Source: Lepidurus packardi (Eukaryota > Arthropoda > Branchiopoda > Notostraca > Triopsidae). Taken from it: a DNA stretch of 64,000 bases. This document shows positions 1 through 10,905 of this stretch, in pieces (the stretch's first letter is position 1; each line of letters starts with the position of its first letter). The notes beneath the pieces were generated by a model. That model did no database searches. It was given only the letters and a program-made list of their open reading frames with translations, and was not told where the DNA came from. Where the stretch lies: positions 4,324,375 to 4,388,374 of the forward strand of contig JAKZAN010000002.1 of the NCBI GenBank assembly GCA_023053545.1, in the 5' to 3' direction. Made by a program: the position numbers and the translations under genes.

Positions 1-1009
1 AATGTTAGCAAGACATGTTGAGAACATAGTAATACGTTTTGGATAATACTTGACTGTACGATTTTAACGGCTTCTTCCGCACTTACGACAGGTGGTTTGC
101 GCGGTAAAACATGAGTCGGTTCCCTCGAGTACGTATAATAAAACCGCTGTCCAGCTGCGGAGCTTTGACATGGGGTCAAACGCTTTAAAGTTTGGAGCAA
201 ATTTCCCGTAAGTTTCCGGGTACCCATAGTCGATATTCCTTGGTCAGCGGAATATTGCAAACTGAAACGGAATAAGTTTGAACGGGTCCTATTCAAGTAT
301 TTAGGGTATCTAGGATGCACTGGCCTTGTTAGAAAACCCCTTATCATTAAGGAAACGGAAAGGTAAATAAGAAAGTTTAAAGTGCAAAATGCAAAATTGG
401 AATTGGATATGCAAGGTCAAAAGTCTAATGTACAAATGAAGCCAGTGAAGAGAAATGGGATATATAAGATCGGAAATTACTGTAGAACGGGAATTACGGG
501 TATGGAGAAATGTTATCAAGCCTGATAACAGTATAGTAAAACACCTTTGATCTCTGAAGTTTCCTGCCTCTCCCAATCTATCTTTACAAAACTTAAATCC
601 ATATCGGAGTCCATTCATACAGTAAAGTCGAAGTAAGGAGCATAATTCTTTGTAATGGAACAGTAATTCAAATATTGATTCCTTGACGGTGACTCATTTC
701 TCGTTAACAGGAACGAATATGTCAATTACGGACTAGGAGGATAAGGGTATAACAGGACGATTCTAGTCAGCTCAACAGCTAAACATGGACCAAGCCTAGA
801 AAACATGCAAAAAGCATTTTTTGCAAGAGCTCCAATTGGCTTTGATTGTCAAATGTTTCGGAAAGCGAACGATGGCAATGGATATATGAACAAAATTTCG
901 TTCTCATCCTCCAGCCAAGTATGTTCTATCTTACATTTATATATTTAATAAGACGTTTCACGGGTTTCATGCAAATCGGCCTTCAAACAAATCTGCTGTA
1001 TGCAAAATA
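1..1009. other. No recognisable feature
   Basis: AT-rich sequence with only short open frames that have no splice signals, family resemblance or repetition inside the window. I see nothing to annotate. It lies upstream of a diverged piece of the large tandem repeat. Confidence 0.5.
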
Positions 1010-1310
1010 AGTGCAAATGAGGTGTTTGGCTCCCCACCGGAGGTCCTTATTTCTTGTGTCCAAAACGTTCCCCGTAAAATCTAGTTTCCAAGCATGCTCG
1101 TTTGTGTACGGTTTTTAATTATTCTGAAATAAAAGCGAAAATTTGGAAAATTTTCCCGTGATTTCTCAAAAAATCCCCTAAAAGGGGTGTGGCCTATGAA
1201 AAAAGGACTAATCCTATTGGTGGATTTGATCAACAAGTGGGCGTGGCTCCTTTTCAAGGTGGATAATCGTTTTCAGGGCTTTTCTCCATAAGGAATAATG
1301 CTGTATCAAG
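1010..1310 (+). repeat. Diverged partial copy of the 4.53-kb repeat unit
   Basis: This block aligns by eye with the interval 5478-5780 of the first full unit. Both share a stretch with TTCCCCGTAAAATCTAGTTT, then a GC-box-like motif, the phrase CCTATTGGTGGAT, GGGCGTGGCTCCTTTT and CCATAAGGA. It carries many substitutions and small indels, whereas the full units differ from each other at only a few sites. It runs straight into a minisatellite array at 1311, skipping the rest of the unit. It is therefore an older or rearranged edge of the tandem locus. Confidence 0.75.
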
Positions 1311-1842
1311 CTAACCATAGACAACAGTGGCGGTCTTTGGCGGGCAATTCCTCTTGAAAACATCGTTGGAGGTTTTTATTAGGGCGGTGGCTAACCATAG
1401 ACAACAGTGGCGGTCTTTGGCGGGCAATTCCTTTTGAAAACATCGTTGGAGGTTTTCAATAGGGTGGTGGCTAACCATAGACAGCAGTGGCGGTCTTTGG
1501 CGGGCAATTCCTCTTGAAAACATCGTTGGAGGTTTTCATTAGGGCGGTGGCTAACCATAGACAACAGTGGCGGTCTTTGGCGGGCAATTCCTTTGGAAAA
1601 CATCGTTGGAGGTTTTCATTAGGGCGGTGGCTAACCATAGACAGCAGTGGCGGTCTTTGGCGGGCAATTCCTTTTGAAAACATCGTTGGAGGTTTTCAAT
1701 AGGGTGGTGGCTAACCTTAGACAGCAGTGGCGGTCTTTGGCGGACAATTCATGATGAAGATATCGTTGGGTGGTTTTCATTGTGATGGTGGCTAACCTAA
1801 GACAGCAGTGGCGGTCTTTGGCGGGCAATTCCTTTTGAAAAC
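1311..1842 (+). repeat. 80-bp minisatellite array (upstream array)
   Basis: About 6.6 copies of an 80-bp unit containing GGCGGTGGCTAACCATAGAC, CAGTGGCGGTCTTTGGCGGG and ATCGTTGGAGGTTTTCA. The last two copies are degenerate (AACCTTAGACAGC, then ATGATGAAGATATCG). The array ends at about 1842, where the first complete 4.53-kb unit begins. Because 80 is not divisible by three, every frame meets the same open stretch in rotation, which produces overlapping pseudo-ORFs of about 70 codons on the minus strand. Confidence 0.95.
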
Positions 1843-2884
1843 TTTTGTTATATTCGGGTGTGGTGATGAAGAGGCGGAGTAAGTTTTGACTTCTAATTTT
1901 TGTAATTCTTTATACTAGTGTTGTTGTTTTTATTCAAATAGGCTATCCATTGGATTCCCTGCGTTATTACTTAACAACATTTCAATGACATTGTGCCTTT
2001 ATGTTGTTAAACGCCGTCCATTAGAAGAAAGCGAAGACATAAGAAGTGTCTCGGTTCTGGCCCTCGACCCACGTCGTAGTAGAATTCGCCAGAAGTTTCG
2101 GTTTGGGAAGCCGTTCTCTGGTTCGCTACCATGGATTGACGAACCCGAACCGAAGCTGCGTATCACTGCATGTGTTTTTCTTATAAACATCAAACCGTGT
2201 CCGGATAGTTTCAAGAGAACGACTCCACAAGTTTGTTGCCTTTGAACGGATGTGCACCCTGAAGAAACCCTATAACGTCAGTTGCTCCCTAGCAAGCAAT
2301 CAGTGCAGACTTGGTTTTCTCCAGCGACCTTGTGAAAGTTAGTAGTGAGTTTATAGTTAAACATTACCAAGCATGTTGAACATTAACAATCGGATTAAGC
2401 GTTATCTTCGAAAACATTAAGAATTGGATCTTCCAAAACCTGGAGTCAATTCAAGTGCGCGTTTAAAGTGTTAAGTGTGGTGTTCGGCAAAACTCTGGTC
2501 AGGCCTACGCCAGTAAACAAAAAATGTGTTGGTGTTAAGTGTGCTCTCTACTTCATCCCTGCCTTACATCATCCTTCGCCGTCGACAGAATTTGCAACTT
2601 TAATCTGCTAAGCTGATATTCTGCTACTTGGAGGTAGCTACTTACCTTCTGTGGGAACCAGGAGAACCAGAAGGAACAGGTATGCCAGGAGTTAAAGTGT
2701 TGTTGGCCGTTAGGTCTTTTGCCGCAACTTTTAATTTCCTGGGCGGCGAAAAGTCTTTGTTGTTGCCATTCATTAGGTCTTTAATGGTAACAACGAAGCT
2801 TTTCTATGGTAAACGGGTGGTGAACGGATTTGGGGAGCCTCTACTGAAGAACGCAGCCCTGGCAGGGATGGAAGTTTCGCCCAT

Positions 2885-4963
2885 TTGCCTGATCCTTGGG
2901 ATCAGGCAATTTCTTCATGCCCCTTTCTTCAAATCCCGGTGTATTCAAGAGCGAAAAGTGCAGATGGAAGTTTCTTCTGTGGAAGTTTCGCCCATTTGCC
3001 TGATCTTCGGGATTCCTTCATGCCCCTTCTTCAAATCCCAGTGTTTCCAAGAGTGAAAAGTGCCGCGATAGACCGTTCTTCGGGTTGGTCCCTTGGTGAG
3101 CTTTCTTCGCATTCAGCGGTGTTTCCAAGATTGCCTGCGATGCTAAAGTCAACTTTTGTAAGTCGGAGTGTTCGCGAAGTCGAGGTAAAACATAATCTTT
3201 TACTTTCCCATGTCGTTAGATTTTGCTTCGTTTGTATACATTTCGAACTTACTTTTTTCTATTTTACGTTTCGTTGCAGGTTCTTTGGTAACGTTAATCG
3301 ACTAAACTGGGTGAAAGGTGGCGAAAGGGGGAGGACAACTGGGTGTTGCGACGCTCATACGATGTACCGAACCGGAAATGCAGAAGTGAGGTCGACTTGA
3401 CGAACGTCTTAAACGTGTGCAGCTTGTGTTGTTGTTTTTTATTTGTCTGTCGGAAGTATACAAACACAAAACTCGGCAAGTTTTTCTCCTTCTCCATAGT
3501 CCTTCTGCTTTCACATGTTTTATGCAATTTGTGTTGTTGTTTTTTATGTGTTACCGGAAGTCTACAAACGTGAATCAGGACAAGTTTGATCCTTTTCATA
3601 CGTTTTGCGTTTTCACCCGTTTTGGGAGCCTTCCTCTGCGGATGTGTTTGTTCACACGTATTTGTAAGTTTTAAACATTTTGTTTATGAATTGATTTCAT
3701 GCGTACTGATATTTTTCCCTTTTCTTCTAGTTTTCGGTGGCGAAATGAAGGGGAAGAGGAAGTAATCCTGTGCCAAGAGGTCAACTTCTAACGAATCCGA
3801 TTTCAGTTTAAAGTTCATGGGGAGCTTCGAAGTGATTGTTGTAGCACTTTAATTTACATTTATAAGTTTTTACTACTCATTGTTTCTTTCAGGCGAGCAT
3901 CGTTGAGGTCTTCACTATGGCGGTGGCTAACCTTAGACAGCAGTGGCGTTCTTTGGCAGGCAATTCCTTTGGAAAACATCGTTGGAGGTTTTCATTAGGG
4001 CGGTGGCTAACCATAGACAGCAGTGGCGGTCTTTGGCGGGCAATTCCTTTTGAAAACATCGTTGGAGGTTTTCAATAGGGTGGTGGCTAACCATAGACAG
4101 CAGTGGCGGTCTTTGGCGGGCAATTCCTCTTGAAAACATCGTTGGAGGTTTTCATTAGGGCGGTGGCTAACCATAGACAACAGTGGCGGTCTTTGGCGGG
4201 CAATTCCTCTTGAAAACATCGTTGGAGGTTTTCATTAGGGCGGTGGCTAACCATAGACAACAGTGGCGGTCTTTGGCGGGCAATTCCTTTTGAAAACATC
4301 GTTGGAGGTTTTCAATAGGGCGGTGGCTAACCATAGACAACAGTGGCGGTCTTTGGCGGGCAATTCCTCTTGAAAACATCGTTGGAGGTTTTCATTAGGG
4401 CGGTGGCTAACCATAGACAACAGTGGCGGTCTTTGGCGGGCAATTCCTTTTGAAAACATCGCTGGAGGTTTTCAATAGGGCGGTGGCTAACCATAGACAA
4501 CAGTGGCGGTCTTTGGCGGGCAATTCCTTTTGAAAACATCGTTGGAGGTTTTCAATAGGGCGGTGGCTAACCATATTACAGCAGTGGCGGTCTTTGGCGG
4601 GCAGTTCGAACGTTAATTATGGCGGTGGCTAACCTAATCAGTGCGATATCCGTGTTCGTCCTGCGATATCGGAGTTCACTTTTGTGGCTACAACGCCTGG
4701 AACCCTGTCTGGAGGGATTGGCTGATTATCAACATCAACGAGGTGAGAGACGCCAGCATTGCGCGCTGGCTGATGGCCAGGGATGCGAATCTACTGCAGG
4801 TTTAGTTCTTTGCCAGGACCGGAAAGGAAAGCGAAAAGTAAGTTTTCTTTTGAATGCGTTTAACAATTTGATTAATTGGTCTTTTTTTTATCTTATTATA
4901 GTTGAAGTGGAAATGAAGCAACAATCTCAAGTGATCCATCGCGGTATTGCCTCGTTCCCATGA
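2885..4963 (+). other. Transcript-like region of the repeat unit with small canonical introns
   Basis: Several short segments look like spliceable introns on the + strand: 3158-3279 (GTAAGTCGG to TCGTTGCAG), 3664-3730 (GTAAGTTTT to TTTCTTCTAG) and 4838-4901 (GTAAGTTTTC to TTATTATAG). A strong acceptor (GTTTCTTTCAG) ends at 3893, just before the minisatellite. Sizes match real introns elsewhere in the window. An open stretch at about 4665-4807 in a frame other than the longest one reads like a protein (contains CSSCDIG, FCGYNAWNPVW and ARWLMARDANLLQV) and then stops. I recognise no domain. The unit may carry a spliced non-coding RNA, a small gene or a decayed transposon gene. The equivalent regions are 7415-9493 and 11934-14012. 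Confidence 0.4.
3917..4613 (+). repeat. 80-bp minisatellite array in copy 1
   Basis: About 8.7 copies of the 80-bp unit. The first copy is the most diverged (GTGGCGTTCTTTGGCAGGC) and begins with ATGGCGGTGGCTAACC directly after a splice-acceptor-like sequence. Internal copies fall into two main types that end in TTTTCAATAGGG or TTTTCATTAGGG. A further isolated ATGGCGGTGGCTAACC follows the array at 4619. Confidence 0.95.
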
Positions 4964-5639
4964 TGCGAATTTGTCCGCAGCATGTCAGAGAACCGCAGAA
5001 CCTCCATCGTCTAGCTTCCAGAAGGTGAATTAGTTTCACATATAAATGAGGATGTAATAATGGTGAATTACAATGGAAGAGCGACAAACAGTAGAGGACA
5101 CAACTTTTGTTAGGCAGAAGATCTGATCAAGCAGGAAATGATTGTGATTCTCCATTTGAAATCAGCGTCCAGGATCGGACCAATTTGCTCGTCATTTTCG
5201 TAACTTTAATTTGGTCCCTTACAAGATTATGGACTCGTCGACCTTGTGTCACAATCCGGCGGCTTGCAAATATGTCTTCCAAATCTGCAAAGCACCCTGT
5301 GGGTTCGACGTTGTGTATTATTGTAAAAAGTTTTGAGAAGAATTGCTTCATATTTTTTTGTTTTTCTTGTAAAAATATTTCCCTCCAGAAACATTGTTCT
5401 AGTGCTGCCTTCTAAATCTGTTCGAATTTTTGTTCTGTGATTTTTTTAGCTCTGAAAATTGGGATTCTAATATTGTGCAAATGAGGTGTTTTGCTTCCCA
5501 CTGGAATTCCTTATTTGTTGTACCAAAATGTTCCCCGTAAAATCTAGTTTCCATAAATATCCTTTTTGTATTATCTGTAATTTTTGCAATAAAAGTGACA
5601 ATTTTGAATGTTTTTGCGTGTTTTCTCAAAAAAATCCGC

Positions 5640-5760
5640 TAAAAAGTGGGCGGGGCCTAAAAAATTGACGAATCCTATTGGTGGATTGGACCAAAAAGGG
5701 GGCGTGGCTCCTTTTCGAGCTGGGAAAGCGTTTTCTGGGCTTTTTTCCATAAGGATCCCT
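5640..5760. promoter_or_regulatory. GC-box / CCAAT-type block in the repeat unit
   Basis: Within 120 bp there are GTGGGCGGGGCC, CCTATTGG (an inverted CCAAT core) and GGGGGCGTGGCTCC. This GC-rich cluster stands out from AT-rich surroundings. It recurs at 10170-10290 and 14689-14810 and, diverged, at 1150-1290. The motifs resemble Sp/KLF and NF-Y sites and could be a promoter, but no transcription start can be seen from the sequence. Confidence 0.35.
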
Positions 5761-5980
5761 GCACGATCAAGGGGGTCCCCTTGAAAAATCGTCAAAAATT
5801 GAGAGCCTCGCCCCTTTTCCCTGTTCCCAACTCCCCTGCTCGGTTTCCTATCCACGATATTCGAGCTCGTAATGCCGAAGCATCACAATTTCGAATATGG
5901 GAATAGGAACCTTGCCGGGAAGGCATATGGTACAGGGAAAGGGAGCCATTAAATATTTCGTTTTTTCGACGAAATAAAGT

Positions 5981-6046
5981 GCCTCGACCGGGAATCGAAC
6001 CGAGGACCTTGGGTCCCCAGTCGTGCGAGTTATCCACGCGGTCATG
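5981..6046 (-). repeat. tRNA-derived element with intact B box (copy 1)
   Basis: On the minus strand this reads like the body of a tRNA: an A-box-like GACCGCGTGG, about 35 bp later a perfect B box GGTTCGATTCC, then CGGTCGAGG. The acceptor stem does not pair, and the T stem has a C-C mismatch, so it is not a functional tRNA. It is best read as a tRNA-derived promoter as found in SINEs. Confidence 0.55.
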
Positions 6047-8446
6047 GACTTATATTATATACATGTTGAAACTTCTATAACTATAATGTATGGACTCAGA
6101 CAGTGTACAGTGTGAGGATAGCATCCTTCTTTTGTTCGATTTATAGAAATTTGACGGTTCGCCCATTGCCCATTGACTTGTATTCCCTAGAAGTTTGCAT
6201 TGTATTTATTTCTTTGTATTATATTTAAAAGTTAATGCAAGCCTGGCGAATATATATATAGTTATATATATTTTTTTTGTTGAAATTGAACTTCTCTGGG
6301 TTTTGGTGGGCGTGGTTCGGGTGCATTGTGGGGCCTGTGGAGGATGGTGCATTGTGAGGCCAGCAGGAAAAGGGCGTTATATTCGGGTGTGGTGATGAAG
6401 AGGCGGAATAAGTTTTGACTTCTAATTTTTGTAATTCTTTATACTAGTGTTGTTGTTTTTATTCAAATAGGCTATCCATTGGATTCCCTGCGTTATTACT
6501 TAACAACATTTCAATGACATTGTGCCTTTATGTTGTTAAACGCCGTCCATTAGAAGAAAGCGAAGACATAAGAAGTGTCTCGGTTCTGGCCCTCGACCCA
6601 CGTCGTAGTAGAATTCGCCAGAAGTTTCGGTTTGGGAAGCCGTTCTCTGGTTCGCTACCATGGATTGACGAACCCGAACCGAAGCTGCGTATCACTGCAT
6701 GTGTTTTTCTTATAAACATCAAACCGTGTCCGGATAGTTTCAAGAGAACGACTCCACAAGTTTGTTGCCTTTGAACGGATGTGCACCCTGAAGAAACCCT
6801 ATAACGTCAGTTGCTCCCTAGCAAGCAATCAGTGCAGACTTGGTTTTCTCCAGCGACCTTGTGAAAGTTAGTAGTGAGTTTATAGTTAAACATTACCAAG
6901 CATGTTGAACATTAACAATCGGATTAAGCGTTATCTTCGAAAACATTAAGAATTGGATCTTCCAAAACCTGGAGTCAATTCAAGTGCGCGTTTAAAGTGT
7001 TAAGTGTGGTGTTCGGCAAAACTCTGGTCAGGCCTACGCCAGTAAACAAAAAATGTGTTGGTGTTAAGTGTGCTCTCTACTTCATCCCTGCCTTACATCA
7101 TCCTTCGCCGTCGACAGAATTTGCAACTTTAATCTGCTAAGCTGATATTCTGCTACTTGGAGGTAGCTACTTACCTTCTGTGGGAACCAGGAGAACCAGA
7201 AGGAACAGGTATGCCAGGAGTTAAAGTGTTGTTGGCCGGTTAGGTCTTTTGCCGCAACTTTTAATTTCCTGGGCGGCGAAAAGTCTTTGTTGTTGCCATT
7301 CATTAGGTCTTTAATGGTAACAACGAAGCTTTTCTATGGTAAACGGGTGGTGAACGGATTTGGGGAGCCTCTACTGAAGAACGCAGCCCTGGCAGGGATG
7401 GAAGTTTCGCCCATTTGCCTGATCCTTGGGATCAGGCAATTTCTTCATGCCCCTTTCTTCAAATCCCGGTGTATTCAAGAGCGAAAAGTGCAGATGGAAG
7501 TTTCTTCTGTGGAAGTTTCGCCCATTTGCCTGATCTTCGGGATTCCTTCATGCCCCTTCTTCAAATCCCAGTGTTTCCAAGAGTGAAAAGTGCCGCGATA
7601 GACCGTTCTTCGGGTTGGTCCCTTGGTGAGCTTTCTTCGCATTCAGCGGTGTTTCCAAGATTGCCTGCGATGCTAAAGTCAACTTTTGTAAGTCGGAGTG
7701 TTCGCGAAGTCGAGGTAAAACATAATCTTTTACTTTCCCATGTCGTTAGATTTTGCTTCGTTTGTATACATTTCGAACTTACTTTTTTCTATTTTACGTT
7801 TCGTTGCAGGTTCTTTGGTAACGTTAATCGACTAAACTGGGTGAAAGGTGGCGAAAGGGGGAGGACAACTGGGTGTTGCGACGCTCATACGATGTACCGA
7901 ACCGGAAATGCAGAAGTGAGGTCGACTTGACGAACGTCTTAAACGTGTGCAGCTTGTGTTGTTGTTTTTTATTTGTCTGTCGGAAGTATACAAACACAAA
8001 ACTCGGCAAGTTTTTCTCCTTCTCCATAGTCCTTCTGCTTTCACATGTTTTATGCAATTTGTGTTGTTGTTTTTTATGTGTTACCGGAAGTCTACAAACG
8101 TGAATCAGGACAAGTTTGATCCTTTTCATACGTTTTGCGTTTTCACCCGTTTTGGGAGCCTTCCTCTGCGGATGTGTTTGTTCACACGTATTTGTAAGTT
8201 TTAAACATTTTGTTTATGAATTGATTTCATGCGTACTGATATTTTTCCCTTTTCTTCTAGTTTTCGGTGGCGAAATGAAGGGGAAGAGGAAGTAATCCTG
8301 TGCCAAGAGGTCAACTTCTAACGAATCCGATTTCAGTTTAAAGTTCATGGGGAGCTTCGAAGTGATTGTTGTAGCACTTTAATTTACATTTATAAGTTTT
8401 TACTACTCATTGTTTCTTTCAGGCGAGCATCGTTGAGGTCTTCACT

Positions 8447-9143
8447 ATGGCGGTGGCTAACCTTAGACAGCAGTGGCGTTCTTTGGCAGGCAATTCCTTT
8501 GGAAAACATCGTTGGAGGTTTTCATTAGGGCGGTGGCTAACCATAGACAGCAGTGGCGGTCTTTGGCGGGCAATTCCTTTTGAAAACATCGTTGGAGGTT
8601 TTCAATAGGGTGGTGGCTAACCATAGACAGCAGTGGCGGTCTTTGGCGGGCAATTCCTCTTGAAAACATCGTTGGAGGTTTTCATTAGGGCGGTGGCTAA
8701 CCATAGACAACAGTGGCGGTCTTTGGCGGGCAATTCCTCTTGAAAACATCGTTGGAGGTTTTCATTAGGGCGGTGGCTAACCATAGACAACAGTGGCGGT
8801 CTTTGGCGGGCAATTCCTTTTGAAAACATCGTTGGAGGTTTTCAATAGGGCGGTGGCTAACCATAGACAACAGTGGCGGTCTTTGGCGGGCAATTCCTCT
8901 TGAAAACATCGTTGGAGGTTTTCATTAGGGCGGTGGCTAACCATAGACAACAGTGGCGGTCTTTGGCGGGCAATTCCTTTTGAAAACATCGCTGGAGGTT
9001 TTCAATAGGGCGGTGGCTAACCATAGACAACAGTGGCGGTCTTTGGCGGGCAATTCCTTTTGAAAACATCGTTGGAGGTTTTCAATAGGGCGGTGGCTAA
9101 CCATATTACAGCAGTGGCGGTCTTTGGCGGGCAGTTCGAACGT
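8447..9143 (+). repeat. 80-bp minisatellite array in copy 2
   Basis: Same length and, as far as can be read, the same order of unit variants as the array at 3917-4613, including the rare ATCGCTGGAGG variant at the same position. The array has therefore been copied together with its host unit and not re-expanded independently. Confidence 0.95.
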
Positions 9144-10510
9144 TAATTATGGCGGTGGCTAACCTAATCAGTGCGATATCCGTGTTCGTCCTGCGATATC
9201 GGAGTTCACTTTTGTGGCTACAACGCCTGGAACCCTGTCTGGAGGGATTGGCTGATTATCAACATCAACGAGGTGAGAGACGCCAGCATTGCGCGCTGGC
9301 TGATGGCCAGGGATGCGAATCTACTGCAGGTTTAGTTCTTTGCCAGGACCGGAAAGGAAAGCGAAAAGTAAGTTTTCTTTTGAATGCGTTTAACAATTTG
9401 ATTAATTGGTCTTTTTTTTATCTTATTATAGTTGAAGTGGAAATGAAGCAACAATCTCAAGTGATCCATCGCGGTATTGCCTCGTTCCCATGATGCGAAT
9501 TTGTCCGCAGCATGTCAGAGAACCGCAGAACCTCCATCGTCTAGCTTCCAGAAGGTGAATTAGTTTCACATATAAATGAGGATGTAATAATGGTGAATTA
9601 CAATGGAAGAGCGACAAACAGTAGAGGACACAACTTTTGTTAGGCAGAAGATCTGATCAAGCAGGAAATGATTGTGATTCTCCATTTGAAATCAGCGTCC
9701 AGGATCGGACCAATTTGCTCGTCATTTTCGTAACTTTAATTTGGTCCCTTACAAGATTATGGACTCGTCGACCTTGTGTCACAATCCGGCGGCTTGCAAA
9801 TATGTCTTCCAAATCTGCAAAGCACCCTGTGGGTTCGACGTTGTGTATTATTGTAAAAAGTTTTGAGAAGAATTGCTTCATATTTTTTTGTTTTTCTTGT
9901 AAAAATATTTCCCTCCAGAAACATTGTTCTAGTGCTGCCTTCTAAATCTGTTCGAATTTTTGTTCTGTGATTTTTTTAGCTCTGAAAATTGGGATTCTAA
10001 TATTGTGCAAATGAGGTGTTTTGCTTCCCACTGGAATTCCTTATTTGTTGTACCAAAATGTTCCCCGTAAAATCTAGTTTCCATAAATATCCTTTTTGTA
10101 TTATCTGTAATTTTTGCAATAAAAGTGACAATTTTGAATGTTTTTGCGTGTTTTCTCAAAAAAATCCGCTAAAAAGTGGGCGGGGCCTAAAAAATTGACG
10201 AATCCTATTGGTGGATTGGACCAAAAAGGGGGCGTGGCTCCTTTTCGAGCTGGGAAAGCGTTTTCTGGGCTTTTTTCCATAAGGATCCCTGCACGATCAA
10301 GGGGGTCCCCTTGAAAAATCGTCAAAAATTGAGAGCCTCGCCCCTTTTCCCTGTTCCCAACTCCCCTGCTCGGTTTCCTATCCACGATATTCGAGCTCGT
10401 AATGCCGAAGCATCACAATTTCGAATATGGGAATAGGAACCTTGCCGGGAAGGCATATGGTACAGGGAAAGGGAGCCATTAAATATTTCGTTTTTTCGAC
10501 GAAATAAAGT

Positions 10511-10576
10511 GCCTCGACCGGGAATCGAACCGAGGACCTTGGGTCCCCAGTCGTGCGAGTTATCCACGCGGTCATG
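10511..10576 (-). repeat. tRNA-derived element with intact B box (copy 2)
   Basis: Same sequence and position within the unit as the element at 5981-6046, with the B box GGTTCGATTCC. The same stem defects argue against a working tRNA. Confidence 0.55.
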
Positions 10577-10905
10577 GACTTATATTATATACATGTTGAA
10601 ACTTCTATAACTATAATGTATGGACTCAGACAGTGTACAGTGTGAGGATAGCATCCTTCTTTTGTTCGATTTATAGAAATTTGACGGTTCGCCCATTGCC
10701 CATTGACTTGTATTCCCTAGAAGTTTGCATTGTATTTATTTCTTTGTATTATATTTAAAAGTTAATGCAAGCCTGGCGAATATATATATAGTTATATATA
10801 TTTTTTTTGTTGAAATTGAACTTCTCTGGGTTTTGGTGGGCGTGGTTCGGGTGCATTGTGGGGCCTGTGGAGGATGGTGCATTGTGAGGCCAGCAGGAAA
10901 AGGGC

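Larger units (their letters stand above)
1847..6375 (+). repeat. 4.53-kb tandem repeat unit, copy 1
   Basis: First full copy, taken to start at GTTATATTCGGGTGTGG. The same start recurs at 6376 and 10906, giving spacings of 4529 and 4530 bp. In order it holds a 5' region with open frames (1985-2245, 2628-3056, 2885-3400), intron-like segments, a minisatellite (3917-4613), a region with a second copy of ATGGCGGTGGCTAACC (4619), a GC-box/CCAAT block (5640-5760), a tRNA-derived element (5981-6046, minus) and an AT-rich tail. Copy 1 lacks one G present in copies 2 and 3 near 2707, so its 142-codon frame at 2628-3056 is interrupted in the others. Confidence 0.95.
6376..10905 (+). repeat. 4.53-kb tandem repeat unit, copy 2
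   Basis: Full-length copy, near-identical to copy 1 across all parts, including the minisatellite variant order. Visible differences are GGAATAAG instead of GGAGTAAG near the start and a one-base insertion (GGCCGGTTAGG) at about 7237. Such identity means recent duplication, active homogenisation by unequal exchange or gene conversion, or an assembly artefact. The sequence alone cannot separate these. Confidence 0.95.

Noticed and set aside
310-618. 102-codon minus-strand frame
   Set aside because: No resemblance or context; composition like non-coding AT-rich DNA.
1311-1828. Series of overlapping 65-71 aa open frames on the minus strand over the minisatellites
   Set aside because: They are the same open stretch seen in rotating frames of an 80-bp repeat. 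They have no start context or family match and overlap each other heavily. The same applies at 3933-4539, 8463-9069 and 12982-13588.
3917-4613. Possible CRISPR array
   Set aside because: Direct tandem repeats of 80 bp without unique spacers, in animal DNA with no cas genes.
5981-6046. Functional tRNA gene
   Set aside because: B box is perfect but the acceptor stem does not pair and the T stem has a mismatch; the same holds for the copies at 10511 and 15030.
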